From NCBI GenBank assembly GCA_035495315.1, contig DATJGF010000151.1, forward strand, positions 1-64,000: DNA of 64,000 bases, in the 5' to 3' direction. Shown one piece after another: positions 15,706-24,572 of the stretch; within the stretch, counting starts at the first letter, position 1; every line of letters begins with the position of its first letter. The notes under the pieces are model-generated. The model made no database searches, was not told where the DNA came from, and was given only the letters and a program-made list of their open reading frames with translations. A program made the translations under genes and the position numbers. Origin of the DNA: DATJGF01 sp035495315 (lineage in GTDB: Bacteria > Verrucomicrobiota > Verrucomicrobiia > Limisphaerales > UBA8199).

Positions 15706-15813
15706 TTAGACCTTTCCTCCCACGATGCCGCGAGGGCGAGTGGAGCAGTGCCACAGGGACGTCTGCCCCATGACTGCTACGCCGCACTGGCGAATGGTAT
15801 TCTTGTCTTTCAT
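15706..15813 (-). CDS. Possible 35-residue peptide (leader peptide or small protein)
   Basis: ATG 15813 to TAA 15706. The product starts MKDKNTIRQCGVAVMGQ and contains two Cys, one Trp and one His; it has no domain. No good Shine-Dalgarno is visible. Its interest is its position: a perfect terminator follows, then the operon of 15266 and waaA on the same strand. This is the order of a leader peptide with an attenuator, or simply of a short independent gene. Confidence 0.35.
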   Translation of the reverse strand: MKDKNTIRQCGVAVMGQTSLWHCSTRPRGIVGGKV

Positions 15814-15994
15814 CGACTTACGGGGTCAAGAAACACCATATCATCGGGGATGTCAAAGCGATTTTACCGCTTTTTCCACTTTGACGAGCCGATTCGAAGA
15901 GAGTAGAAAACCTATAGGCATTCCGCCATCAGCCGGTCGCCAACTGGCATGCGTCTTGCGCGGTCGCCCGATATGAGCTTCGAATAGGCCTAGT
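15814..15994. other. Short divergent spacer, no feature seen
   Basis: Between the start of the small minus-strand ORF and the kinase start there should be promoters in both directions, but no convincing boxes stand out. Confidence 0.4.
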
Positions 15995-16999
15995 ATGAGT
16001 GAGAAACCCCTGAAAATGGTGACCTGCCCTGGATGCGATGCCAAGGTGTTCATTCCTGGTGACTTACCACCACTCTCGACGGAACCTTGCCGGCGCTGCG
16101 GCCACCCGATCATGATGCCGATGCAGCTGCGCCAGTTTGAGTTGCGCAGCAAGATCGCTTCCGGAGGCCAGGGCAAAGTTTACCGCGCTTTCGACAACAT
16201 TCTCGAACGCCTCGTAGCGATCAAAATCCTGCGCAAGGAATTGGAAAATGACCCGGTAGCGCTCGAAAACTTCATCCGCGAGGCGCGCGCTTGTGCGTCC
16301 TTGAACCACACCAACATCATTCATATATACAACTTCGATGAATTTGACGGGCAGCGTTTCCTGGTGATGGAACTCGCCGATCGCGGAAGTTTGGATAGCC
16401 GCATTGAAAAACAACAGCGCATCCCCGAACTCGACGTGCTCGACATCGGAGTCAAGATCGCGTCGGCGCTCGACCTGGCCCTCAAACACAACTTGCTTCA
16501 TCGCGATATCAAGCCGGGCAACATACTCTTTAACATTGATAACGAACCGAAGCTCGTTGATTTCGGCCTGGCGCGCAGTGTCGAGGCTGAGCCGGAATCG
16601 ACCACCGTTACCGAAGGCACGCCGTACTATGTCGCTCCGGAAAAGATCAAGCGCGAACGGGAGACATTCCTTTCCGATATGTACAGCCTCGGTTGCACGT
16701 TGTATCATGCCTTAACTGGTCACGTCCCCTTCGAGGCCCCGAGCGTCGAGGAACTCGTCGCGGCTCATGTGCATACGCCGTTAACTCCTCCCAATCTGGT
16801 CGTGCCTGAAATCACACAGGCGACCAGCGATGCCCTTGTGAAGGTTCTGGCTAAAAATCCGGCCGACAGGTTCCTGAGTTATGATGAGTTCCGGTTGGAA
16901 CTGGAAACGGCGCGCAGCAAATGGCTGATTCAGCACTACTCGCAAGCCGCCCCGGTTAAAGGCTCGAAGAGCAAGACCAGTTGGTGGCGCAGAGGTTGA
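15995..16999 (+). CDS. Cytosolic Ser/Thr protein kinase with N-terminal zinc ribbon
   Basis: 334 residues. An N-terminal treble-clef-like ribbon has C11xxC14 and C32xxC35. The Hanks-type kinase domain (about residues 46-300) shows the glycine loop ASGGQGKVY, the catalytic Lys in VAIKIL, HRDIKPGNILF with D171, DFGLARS, and an APE-equivalent (VAPEKIKRE). All catalytic residues are present, so it should be active. There is no membrane segment or sensor domain after the kinase, which ends in a short basic SKTSWWRRG tail. Such free-standing kinases with a zinc ribbon are typical of Verrucomicrobiota and Planctomycetota. The substrate is unknown. It converges on the gene at 17007 with 7 bp between stops. 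Confidence 0.93.
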   Translation: MSEKPLKMVTCPGCDAKVFIPGDLPPLSTEPCRRCGHPIMMPMQLRQFELRSKIASGGQGKVYRAFDNILERLVAIKILRKELENDPVALENFIREARACASLNHTNIIHIYNFDEFDGQRFLVMELADRGSLDSRIEKQQRIPELDVLDIGVKIASALDLALKHNLLHRDIKPGNILFNIDNEPKLVDFGLARSVEAEPESTTVTEGTPYYVAPEKIKRERETFLSDMYSLGCTLYHALTGHVPFEAPSVEELVAAHVHTPLTPPNLVVPEITQATSDALVKVLAKNPADRFLSYDEFRLELETARSKWLIQHYSQAAPVKGSKSKTSWWRRG

Positions 17000-17006
17000 G
17001 CCCACA

Positions 17007-17438
17007 TTATTTTGGCATCTCGGGTTTGCTCTTCTTTGCCGGCACCCCGTTCTCCTGGGGCTTCGGCCCGAAATTGACTGAAGCGGCGATCCATCTCCCG
17101 TCTGGAGTCGGTTTGACATAACCGCTGACGGGCTCACCCACAATAGCATCTTGCAGCGTAGCCGGCCTGCCTGCCTTCTTCATTTTTGTCTCAGACGTGA
17201 TCTGGAAAACGCGTTTGCCGACGCTGATGGTCTTGGCGTTTTTGTTGACCGCCAGCAATTTTCCATGAAATGGGCCAGCCACATGCTTTTTCTCGGCTTT
17301 TGTCACAGAGTTTGTGCCTCCTGTGTTCGTCGGAGACGAGGCCATTGGCATTGGGGTTTGAGCTGAGGCGTGTCTTGGAAAGGCAATCAATACAGCCAGG
17401 AGGAAGCAAAAGCGGGCCAGTTGAAGTGAAGTTTTCAT
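17007..17438 (-). CDS. Small exported protein with DUF5666-like fold
   Basis: 143 residues. A signal peptide (FCFLLAVLIAFPRHASAQ) leads into a Thr/Pro/Ser linker and then a domain with FHGKLLAVNKNAKTISV, RVFQITSETKM and GEPVSGYVKPTPDGRWIAAS. This strand pattern (a reference value, then a conversion constant, then permissivity) is seen in DUF5666/OB-like periplasmic proteins. The tail is Lys/Pro rich. Function unknown. Confidence 0.7.
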   Translation of the reverse strand: MKTSLQLARFCFLLAVLIAFPRHASAQTPMPMASSPTNTGGTNSVTKAEKKHVAGPFHGKLLAVNKNAKTISVGKRVFQITSETKMKKAGRPATLQDAIVGEPVSGYVKPTPDGRWIAASVNFGPKPQENGVPAKKSKPEMPK

Positions 17439-17561
17439 GGAAAAGAGCGGTCGGTTTGAAGATGAGCCATCCGGAGGTTTGGCTTAGCAAAACTCGAGCA
17501 GGGAGTCAATCAATTTTTAGGCGAGGATCAGCAGAGCCAAGGAAGGCAGGAATTTTGGGGA

Positions 17562-18074
17562 TTACCACTTTCCTTCGGCAATGAGGGAGGTCACGTTCCG
17601 GGCGAGGTCCTGCGCCAGCAAGGGCATCGCCTGACGCTCTGCGCTTGGTAGATCCGAGCCGACACGGATCAGCGTATAGCCACTGACCGGTTGGTCGAGC
17701 ACGACCTTACCGGTGGCGCGCTCGCGGGCGGTCAGGTGCACAGTAAGGCTCAGGCGATAATCCTTTACGGTGAGGATATCGCTCGAGGCCAAGGTTACTT
17801 CGAATCGTTGATAGCGCGTAATCACACCGGTGAGAATGACATCTGCATCGCCGTGTGTCGCCAGTTGATAAGTGCCATCGCGCTGAATTTCCTTTCGGAC
17901 TTGCAGGGTGAGGGCGTCGGTCAGACGTGGCTGCAGGGTTTGGTTGGCAAAGGGATTGACCTGGATAGACCGCGCACCGGCTTCCTGGCCGTTGACCGGG
18001 CCGAGGTGGTAACCGGCGCAACCGTTCAGAACCACGGCGATGAGGCAGCTCAAACAGACTCGGACCAGGCGCAT
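17562..18074 (-). CDS. lptE: LPS assembly lipoprotein LptE
   Basis: 170 residues with a lipoprotein signal ending LNGC19. The mature part has GYHLGP, then SIQVNPFANQTLQPRLTDALTLQVRKE, the pattern of LptE, the plug lipoprotein of the LptD outer-membrane translocon that inserts LPS. It starts 2 bp after the stop of the BamD-like gene and is surely co-transcribed with it. With waaA nearby it points to a full LPS export route. Confidence 0.88.
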   Translation of the reverse strand: MRLVRVCLSCLIAVVLNGCAGYHLGPVNGQEAGARSIQVNPFANQTLQPRLTDALTLQVRKEIQRDGTYQLATHGDADVILTGVITRYQRFEVTLASSDILTVKDYRLSLTVHLTARERATGKVVLDQPVSGYTLIRVGSDLPSAERQAMPLLAQDLARNVTSLIAEGKW

Positions 18075-18076
18075 CT

Positions 18077-19072
18077 TTAGTTAGATTTGCCTTCCATCAT
18101 TTTGGTGAGTGTCTCGATTCGCTTTCGCGCCTCCAGCGCGTAAGGCGAATTTGGCTCGGTCAGAGTCAGAGCGACGACCTCATTATAATAAACAACAGCC
18201 CCTCGCCAACGATGATACTTCTCGTAGAATTTTGCGATTTGCAGGTTCCCGCGGGCTTGTTCGTGCCGCAAGCTGGAAATAGTTTTTTGCGCATCGTTGA
18301 TCCGGGAGTCGTTTGGATAAAGAGTCATGAAATCAGTAAAGGTCGCAATCGCCTGTCCGGCTGTGCTCTGATCATATTCGGCGGTTTGCGCCTGCTTGTG
18401 AAAAGAGACGCCTTCGCGATACAGTGCCTCGGCTGCAATAGTGGGACGATCATGGTAACGATCTGCGGCGCTTTCATAAGCTTTGGCCGCCAGCGCATAG
18501 TTTTTTTGCTTCTCGCGGGCGGCGCCGATTTTGAGTTGAGCTTGGGGGGCAACGTCGCTATAGGGCCCATTCTTGACGATTTTGTCGTACATATCGGCGG
18601 TTTTATCCATCGAGGAGAAGATCGGAATGAATCCCCACAGTTTGAACCATTTACCGGCGAGGTATTTGTCGGCAATGACCATTTGCCGCTCGAGGATCTC
18701 CTTATAATTGGCGATTTTGGGCTGCTTCTGCAGTACCTTCTGGTATTCGCGGAATGCCTTTTCGTCCTGGCCCTTGGCCTCGTAACAACGACCCACCAGG
18801 TACTGCGCCGGAGGCGCATAATCCGACAGAGGCCAAACTTTGACGACTCGCCGTGCCGCTTTTAACGCCAAGCCATAGTCTTTCTTAGCAAAAGCGCTCT
18901 GAGCCACATCCAACTGCTCCTTCGCGCGAGCTCGCTGCCATTTGCCTTCACCTCCGACTGGTTCATAACTCCAACCCTCGCCCGGCCGGTAAATGAGAGG
19001 CGCCGGGGCTCGAAATGGGAAGACCAGCAGGCACAACAAAATGAGCAGCAGACGAAACGACCGACTCTTCAT
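18077..19072 (-). CDS. BamD-like outer-membrane assembly TPR protein
   Basis: 331 residues from ATG 19072; an upstream ATG at 19114 lacks a sensible signal peptide. An N-terminal signal (FRLLLILLCLLVFPFRAPA) has no Cys, so it is not an obvious lipoprotein, unlike E. coli BamD. TPR-like repeats follow: AQSAFAKKDYGLALKAARRV, AQYLVGRCYEAKGQDEKAFR, AEALYREGVSFHKQA, FTDFMTLYPNDSRINDAQ and AKFYEKYHRWRGAVVYYNEV. The last is close to the BamD/ComL signature. Its probable role is in beta-barrel insertion at the outer membrane. It is paired with lptE. Confidence 0.82.
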   Translation of the reverse strand: MKSRSFRLLLILLCLLVFPFRAPAPLIYRPGEGWSYEPVGGEGKWQRARAKEQLDVAQSAFAKKDYGLALKAARRVVKVWPLSDYAPPAQYLVGRCYEAKGQDEKAFREYQKVLQKQPKIANYKEILERQMVIADKYLAGKWFKLWGFIPIFSSMDKTADMYDKIVKNGPYSDVAPQAQLKIGAAREKQKNYALAAKAYESAADRYHDRPTIAAEALYREGVSFHKQAQTAEYDQSTAGQAIATFTDFMTLYPNDSRINDAQKTISSLRHEQARGNLQIAKFYEKYHRWRGAVVYYNEVVALTLTEPNSPYALEARKRIETLTKMMEGKSN

Positions 19073-19129
19073 CGGGGCACGGTAACGAGCGCCAACAGAG
19101 GGTGTCCAGCGCAAATGGTGGAAGCGAGG

Positions 19130-19648
19130 CTAGCCGCGATAAACTACCAGCACGCCGTACTCTGTCATCAGCTTCTGAGTACCGATATCCAGGTAGGTAT
19201 AGTTTATCGGGTTGATGGAAATGATGTTGGTTTCTCCGACCTTGGAGAGGAAGTTTGTGACGACTTCATCGAACTTGTCGTGTCCGACCTCGATGCAGTC
19301 TGTATGCCGAATTGTCTTGGTCCGGATCTTCTTGTCGGATTCCTTGGCGGCAACTTCCAGGGGTACGAGCGGTTTGGCAATAAGACTCTCGGAGGACTTA
19401 ACGGTTGGCACCTTCAAATGCAACTCCACGCGCGCGGCGGCCGATGAAGAGATGGGATTGACAGGATGCGCTTCGACCCGAGTGCCGTCACTGGGCAAAG
19501 TTGGTATGCCGCCGCGGGGCATTACCGTTTCGGGCTCGGGAATCACAATCGACTCGCCGCAGGCAGGGCACTGGATTTCTGTGCCCGCGCCGGTGCTATC
19601 GACGGCCAGCTCCTGCTCGCATTTGGGACAATTGAAGATGACATCCAT
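19130..19648 (-). CDS. Zinc-ribbon protein of unknown function
   Basis: 172 residues from ATG 19648. The frame stays open further upstream, but that part runs through a palindromic repeat and has no protein-like composition. Residues 1-40 form a zinc ribbon (FNCPKCEQELAVD, then IQCPACGESIVIP). A Pro/Ser-rich linker follows. The C-terminal 75 residues form a globular unit ending YTYLDIGTQKLMTEYGVLVVYRG. No family recognised for that part. It lies just upstream of the BamD-like gene on the same strand and may lead the same operon. Confidence 0.7.
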   Translation of the reverse strand: MDVIFNCPKCEQELAVDSTGAGTEIQCPACGESIVIPEPETVMPRGGIPTLPSDGTRVEAHPVNPISSSAAARVELHLKVPTVKSSESLIAKPLVPLEVAAKESDKKIRTKTIRHTDCIEVGHDKFDEVVTNFLSKVGETNIISINPINYTYLDIGTQKLMTEYGVLVVYRG

Positions 19649-19736
19649 ATGGTGGCCTTTCGTTTGCAGCGCAGCGAGCATAGGAATAACAAGAGAACAA
19701 ATCCAGTGAAAAGAGAAGCGGGGGAGTTCAGAAAGT

Positions 19737-19877
19737 AGCGGTGGGCGTCCGGCCTGCCTTGGAGCCGGGGCGTCCCGACCGGCGGCTTGGGATCGAAATC
19801 GCCAAGCGCACCAATTTCCCGCGCCAATCCGGGCGGCGGGACGCCGTCTTCTACGGCAGGCGGGGCGCCTTACCGCT
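19737..19877. repeat. Long imperfect palindrome with 41-bp arms
   Basis: Arms 19737-19777 and 19837-19877 pair over most of 41 bp; the ends (AGCGGT/ACCGCT) and the GGGACGCC/GGCGTCCC core are exact. It occupies the spacer between the zinc-ribbon gene and rpmE, with no coding potential. Confidence 0.75.
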
Positions 19878-19963
19878 ATTTTGCCCAGCGCCGTGAAGAG
19901 AACCAGTTGAGAGCAGTTCCGGCTTGTCATCTGGCCCGCGGGTGGTATTGTGTCCAACCTTTT

Positions 19964-20209
19964 ATGAAAGAAAATATACATCCGAAGTATGTAGATTCGG
20001 AGATTCGTTGCGCCTGTGGCAACGTAATCAAAACACGCTCCACGAAACCGGTGATCATTGTCGGTATTTGCAACGTGTGCCACCCTTTCTACACTGGCCA
20101 GCAAAAATTCGTCGATACTGCCGGTCGCGTTGATAAATTCCAACAACGCATGGCCAAGACGCAGGCCGCCCAGGCCGCCGCTGCCGCGAACAAGAAGAAG
20201 AAACGCTAG
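19964..20209 (+). CDS. rpmE: 50S ribosomal protein bL31
   Basis: 81 residues. The start MKENIHPKYVDSEIRCACGN and the segment GICNVCHPFYTGQQKFVDTAGRVDKFQ are diagnostic of bL31. The zinc-binding set is partly kept (CxC and CxxC), so this is close to the Zn-containing C+ form. The C-terminal 20 residues are an Ala/Lys-rich extension. Gene order rpmE-prfA is conserved in many bacteria, and prfA follows here 246 bp on. Confidence 0.95.
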   Translation: MKENIHPKYVDSEIRCACGNVIKTRSTKPVIIVGICNVCHPFYTGQQKFVDTAGRVDKFQQRMAKTQAAQAAAAANKKKKR

Positions 20210-20309
20210 CATTGGTTTTCACTATCCGCCCGCATGGTCTGATGACCGTTCGGGCGGATTGCTTTTAAATCGTGCAGGCCAATCGTTGAACGCCATCCAC
20301 TTTCTAGCT

Positions 20310-20452
20310 ACCCGAAGGGCGAGTTCCGCGAGGTCCATTTTCGAAAGTCTGAATTCTATGAGACCCACTCTCTCAAGCCATACACTGGGGCCTCGTGGAA
20401 CTCGGCCTTCCGAAGGAATCGGGTTCGGACCTTGCGGAACTCGTGTCTTCGA
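20310..20452. repeat. Inverted repeat element in the prfA leader (GGAACTCG family)
   Basis: CCTCGTGGAACTCGGCCTTC at about 20390-20409 is matched in inverted form at about 20316-20335, and a weaker direct copy occurs near 20431-20452, just before the prfA start. Related single copies precede rsmD (36350-36378) and sdhA (40348-40373, inverted relative to the gene). Confidence 0.65.
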
Positions 20453-20455
20453 AAT

Positions 20456-21541
20456 ATGAGCATGGATCTTAATCCACACATTGACAAATTCGCCCGCCGT
20501 TTCAGCGAAGTCGAAGCCGCGTTGAGCGATCCGAAGGCTTTCGATAACCCGCAAAGAGCGCAGGAGTTGGCTAAAGAGTACGCGCGCCTTAAAGAACTAG
20601 TCGCACAGGGACGAGCTTATCAAAAGGCCGTGACGGACCTGGCTGAAAACAGGGCCTTGTTGAAGGCAGAACCGTCAGATACCGAATTGGCGCAGATGGC
20701 CAGGGAAGAAGTGGCCCGTCTGGAACTCGAAGAAAAGCGGCTCGGACTGGAGGTGCAACGCGGCGTTCTTCCTCCGGATCCAGCGGATTCGCGCAACACC
20801 ATCGTGGAAATCCGGGCCGGCGCCGGCGGCCAGGAGTCGGCCCTCTTCTCGGCCGACCTCTACCGGATGTACACCCGATACGCTGAAACGCGCGGCTGGA
20901 GATTTGAAAACCTCGACTCCAGCTCGTCCGATCTCGGCGGCTATAAAGAAATCATTTTCGAGATCACCGGCGACGATGTTTACAAGCGCTTGAAATACGA
21001 GAGCGGCGTGCACCGCGTGCAGCGAGTCCCGGCGACCGAAGCACAAGGCCGGATTCACACCAGCACCTGTACGGTCGCCGTGCTGCCTGAGGCCGAAGAG
21101 GTCGATGTTGAGCTGAAGCCTGAGGATCTTGATGTTTCGGTTTGTCGCGCCTCCGGCCCCGGCGGGCAAGGCGTCAACACGACCGATTCGGCGGTGCAGA
21201 TCATTCACAAGCCAACCGGGCTCATCGTGCGGTGCGCCGATCAGCGGTCACAACAGAAGAATAAGGCCCGCGCCTTAACCGTCCTGCGCTCAAGACTACT
21301 CGAACGCAAAGTGGCCGAAGAAAATGCCAAGTACGCCGCGCAGCGCAAAGCTCAGGTGGGCACCGGTGAACGCAACGAACGCATCCGCACTTATAATTTT
21401 CCCCAAAACCGCGTCACTGATCATCGCATCGAACTCACGCTCTACAACCTACCCGCCATTATGGAAGGTGAGATTGACCCGATTGTGGAACCGTTGATGG
21501 CGCATGATTTGGAGGCGAAGCTGGCCGCGCTGAAGGTGTGA
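20456..21541 (+). CDS. prfA: Peptide chain release factor 1
   Basis: 361 residues from ATG 20456; ATG 20462 is equally possible and no strong Shine-Dalgarno decides. It recognises UAA and UAG stop codons. The codon-reading tripeptide PAT is seen in RVQRVPATEAQGR (about residue 192), which separates RF1 from RF2. The peptidyl hydrolysis motif is SGPGGQGVN (about residues 232-240). The N-terminal coiled coil and the C-terminal NFPQNRVTDHRI segment are complete. A 7-bp-period array begins 3 bp after the stop. Confidence 0.95.
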   Translation: MSMDLNPHIDKFARRFSEVEAALSDPKAFDNPQRAQELAKEYARLKELVAQGRAYQKAVTDLAENRALLKAEPSDTELAQMAREEVARLELEEKRLGLEVQRGVLPPDPADSRNTIVEIRAGAGGQESALFSADLYRMYTRYAETRGWRFENLDSSSSDLGGYKEIIFEITGDDVYKRLKYESGVHRVQRVPATEAQGRIHTSTCTVAVLPEAEEVDVELKPEDLDVSVCRASGPGGQGVNTTDSAVQIIHKPTGLIVRCADQRSQQKNKARALTVLRSRLLERKVAEENAKYAAQRKAQVGTGERNERIRTYNFPQNRVTDHRIELTLYNLPAIMEGEIDPIVEPLMAHDLEAKLAALKV

Positions 21542-21543
21542 GG

Positions 21544-21699
21544 CGTGATAGGAAGGACGTGATACGTAAAACGTGATTCGTAATCCGTGTTGCGGATTCA
21601 GTGTTCCGTGATTCGCGCTCTCGGTGGGTCACATTTCCGTGGCAAAGGAGCTTCCCCATTCATCCGGAGCAGATAGAACGGAACACGGAACACGCACGC
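21544..21699. repeat. Heptad (7-bp period) array after prfA
   Basis: Eleven consecutive 7-base units run from 21544 to 21620, mostly of the form CGTGATN or CGTAANN. An oppositely oriented pair (CGGAACA twice) lies at 21679-21692, allowing a long-range hairpin. No protein can be read from it. Confidence 0.8.
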
Positions 21700-21945
21700 C
21701 CCTCACCTGGATGGCTGCCCTGACACGGTAAGCGTCGCTCCGTCAGTCAGGCGCCATCGGTCTCCGCACACCAAAAATTGCGAAGTGTATAGCAAGAAAT
21801 GGTGAGCGAAGAAGCCCCACTTCTCATTATTCTCCTATGATAGAGTTGCTTATTCATTCAACTCGCGCTAGATGCGTCATGAACTCTGCTTTCTGCCGTG
21901 TGGCGGCGGGCAGACGCCAGATGATATGGGCATCGCCCAACTTAG
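21700..21945. other. Spacer upstream of the cbb3 locus, nothing recognised
   Basis: No ORF with its own support. An anaerobox-like FNR site (TTGAT-N4-ATCAA) was looked for, because cbb3 loci are often FNR/FixK controlled, and was not seen. Confidence 0.4.
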
Positions 21946-24543
21946 ATGGCAGTGGAAAGTGGTCTCGACAAAACCTTAGACGATTTGCCTCAGCATGCGC
22001 TGGCCCGGTTGGCTCTCAGCATTCCGGATCGGTTGCGGGACAGTTCCCGCGAGCCTGGCTTGAGACAGGTGGCGTGTTTTCATTGTGGCGAGCCTTGCCC
22101 CGAACCGATACTCGCTAAAGGAGAAAAGCAGTTTTGTTGTCATGGGTGCCTTGCCGTCCATGATTTGTTGGCCGAACACGGTCTGGAACAATTTTACGAT
22201 CTAAGCGTGAACCCAGGCGTCCGCGTCGTAAAGCGAGACAGGCGCGAGGAATGGGCCTACCTGGACGATGTCAAGGTACAGCGGCAACTGCTCGATTTTA
22301 GCGATGGGAAGGTCAGTCGTGTACGGCTTCGCATCCCGGCGGTTCATTGCGTTGCCTGCGTCTGGCTGCTGGAGAACCTCTTCCGGTTGGCTGACGGGAT
22401 TGGGCGGTGTGAAGTCGATTTTGCGCGGCGAGAGGTCGCGATTTGCTACGAGGCTGAAAAAATCTCGCTGAGCCAACTGGTGTCACTGCTGGCCTCGATT
22501 GGATATGAGCCCGAATTGACGCTGGGGGAGTTGGAAGCGCGACCAAAACACGCCGCCGGAAAAAGGCAGTGGCTCCAAATAGGGATCGCCGGTTTTGCTT
22601 TCGGCAATATTATGCTGTTCAGTTTGCCCGTGTACTTGGGCCTGGACAGTCTCAGCGGCCCCTTCTTCACTCCTTTGTTTGGGTATCTGAGTCTTTTATT
22701 GGCCGCGCCGGTATTAGTTTATAGTGCAGCCGATTACTGGCGCACCGCGCTGCTTTGCTTGCGCCAGCGAATGCTCAGGCTCGACGTGCCAATCGCTTTG
22801 GGCCTGGCGGCCTTGTATGCTCAAAGCACCTATGAAATTATCGGGGGCCACGGTGCCGGTTACCTGGATTCGTTGGCGGGGCTTGTCTTTTTCCTGCTCT
22901 GTGGCCGGGTTTTCCAGCAACGAACACATGACCGCCTGATTTTCGATCGAGATTACAAATCGTTTTTCCCGCTTTCGGTTACGCGTCAGACCTCAGCCGG
23001 CCCGCAAGTGATTGCGCTGCCCGCGTTGCAAGTTGGAGATCGCGTCGTGCTGCGGAATCGCGAACTGATTCCGGCCGACGCCCGCCTGGTCACCGGCCCC
23101 GCCCTCATCGACTACAGTTTTGTAACAGGCGAATCGGAACCAGTACCCCGCCAAGCCGGCGATTACGTTTACGCCGGCGGCCAGCAGATTGGTGCAGCAG
23201 TAGCAATTGAGACTGTCAAAGCGGTTTCTCAAAGTTATCTGACTTCGCTCTGGAATCAGGAGGCGTTTCAGAAGAAGAGCGCCCATGACCTGGACACACT
23301 CACTAATCGGTACAGCCGCCGCTTCACTTTGATTGTAGTGGCAATAGCCCTCGGCGCCGCGTTGTGCTGGACACTTGCGGGTGAACCCGCTCGCGCAATA
23401 AAGGCGTTTGCGTCGGTGTTGATCGTCGCCTGTCCCTGCGCGTTGGCGCTGGCGGCGCCTTTCGCCCTCGGAACCGCGCAACGCCTGCTCGCGCCCTTAC
23501 TCATCTTTTTAAAGAACCCGTTTGTGCTCGAACGTCTCGCCCAAATAGACACCATTGTCTTTGACAAGACCGGAACACTGACAGCGGCACAGGACAGTCG
23601 TGTATCGTTTGTTCCGGGTGCTTCGCGACTGGAGCTTTCAACCAGGGAAATGATTTGGGTTTGTTCCTTAGCGGGCCAATCGGTTCACCCCAAGGCCTTG
23701 CAGACTCAAGAACACCTCCTGGTGAATTTGAACGAATGTTCGCCCTCCTCCTCCTCGTCTTCGAAACATGGCATGCCAGGGTTAATTGCCCCTGACGCAA
23801 TTGAAGCGTTTAGGGAAATCCCCGGCGGCGGAATTTCCGGACGGGTGCAGGGACATTCGATCCTGTTGGGTTCAGGTGCCTGGCTGGAAGAGTGCGGCAT
23901 CGCTTTCGAGGAGGCGAATCAGCCATCGGGCAGCGCATCCTACCTGGCGATCGACGGGCATTTTCGTGGCGCCTTTTCGTTCTCGAATCCGCCGCGGCCC
24001 GAAATCGATCATCTGCTTGGCAACCTCAGCGAGGATTATGAATTGATCCTCCTCAGCGGCGACAAAGAACGGGGGCGCGATTCTTACCGGAAGCTCTTTG
24101 GACCTAAGGCTGAACTGCATTTCAGTCAGACGCCGTTCGACAAACTGCGGTTTATCAGGGCGCTTCAAGAAGCCGGTAAAATGGTGATGATGGTCGGTGA
24201 CGGCTTGAACGATGCCGGTGCTTTAAAGCAAAGCCATGTGGGAGTTGCGGTGGTGGAACGCGTCGGTCTCTTCTCGCCGGCCAGCGATATTATTTTGCCG
24301 GCAAGCCAATTGCCTCGACTGACCAACCTGCTTGCTCTGGCACGAAAAGCCGTACGTGTCGTGCAGTCGAGTTTCGCGATCTCGGCGTTCTATAATCTAG
24401 CCGGGGTCAGCATCGCCGCTGCCGGAATTCTATCGCCATTAATCTGCGCAATCCTGATGCCGTTAAGTTCCATCACCGTGGTGCTCTTTGCCTGCGGCCT
24501 GACCACCTGGGCAACTCGAACTGTCGGCCTAAGCAAGCGATGA
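21946..24543 (+). CDS. ccoI: Copper-exporting P1B-type ATPase for cbb3 assembly
   Basis: 865 residues. In order: a zinc-ribbon domain typical of FixI/CcoI (C44xxC47, C51, FCCHGC), an HMA metal-binding domain with the HCVAC pair near residue 135, membrane helices, the CPCALALAAPF channel motif (about 496), the phosphorylation motif DKTGTLT (D540), the HP motif (QSVHPKAL) and MVGDGLNDAGALKQ. It supplies copper for the CuB centre of cytochrome cbb3 oxidase. The position directly before ccoS and ccoNO confirms this over a general copper exporter. A run of Ser near residue 603 is an odd low-complexity stretch. Confidence 0.94.
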   Translation: MAVESGLDKTLDDLPQHALARLALSIPDRLRDSSREPGLRQVACFHCGEPCPEPILAKGEKQFCCHGCLAVHDLLAEHGLEQFYDLSVNPGVRVVKRDRREEWAYLDDVKVQRQLLDFSDGKVSRVRLRIPAVHCVACVWLLENLFRLADGIGRCEVDFARREVAICYEAEKISLSQLVSLLASIGYEPELTLGELEARPKHAAGKRQWLQIGIAGFAFGNIMLFSLPVYLGLDSLSGPFFTPLFGYLSLLLAAPVLVYSAADYWRTALLCLRQRMLRLDVPIALGLAALYAQSTYEIIGGHGAGYLDSLAGLVFFLLCGRVFQQRTHDRLIFDRDYKSFFPLSVTRQTSAGPQVIALPALQVGDRVVLRNRELIPADARLVTGPALIDYSFVTGESEPVPRQAGDYVYAGGQQIGAAVAIETVKAVSQSYLTSLWNQEAFQKKSAHDLDTLTNRYSRRFTLIVVAIALGAALCWTLAGEPARAIKAFASVLIVACPCALALAAPFALGTAQRLLAPLLIFLKNPFVLERLAQIDTIVFDKTGTLTAAQDSRVSFVPGASRLELSTREMIWVCSLAGQSVHPKALQTQEHLLVNLNECSPSSSSSSKHGMPGLIAPDAIEAFREIPGGGISGRVQGHSILLGSGAWLEECGIAFEEANQPSGSASYLAIDGHFRGAFSFSNPPRPEIDHLLGNLSEDYELILLSGDKERGRDSYRKLFGPKAELHFSQTPFDKLRFIRALQEAGKMVMMVGDGLNDAGALKQSHVGVAVVERVGLFSPASDIILPASQLPRLTNLLALARKAVRVVQSSFAISAFYNLAGVSIAAAGILSPLICAILMPLSSITVVLFACGLTTWATRTVGLSKR

Positions 24544-24572
24544 ATACCACTCTGACTGACCTTGCCGTTTGT

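Noticed and set aside
19649..20212. N-terminal extension of the zinc-ribbon gene across rpmE
   Set aside because: The extra frame runs antisense through rpmE and a 41-bp-arm palindrome; the zinc ribbon starts at the ATG at 19648.
21544..21620. CRISPR array or protein repeat
   Set aside because: Units are 7 bp without spacers, degenerate, and not followed by cas genes.
21700..21945. FNR/FixK box before the cbb3 locus
   Set aside because: No TTGAT-N4-ATCAA-like sequence was found by eye.
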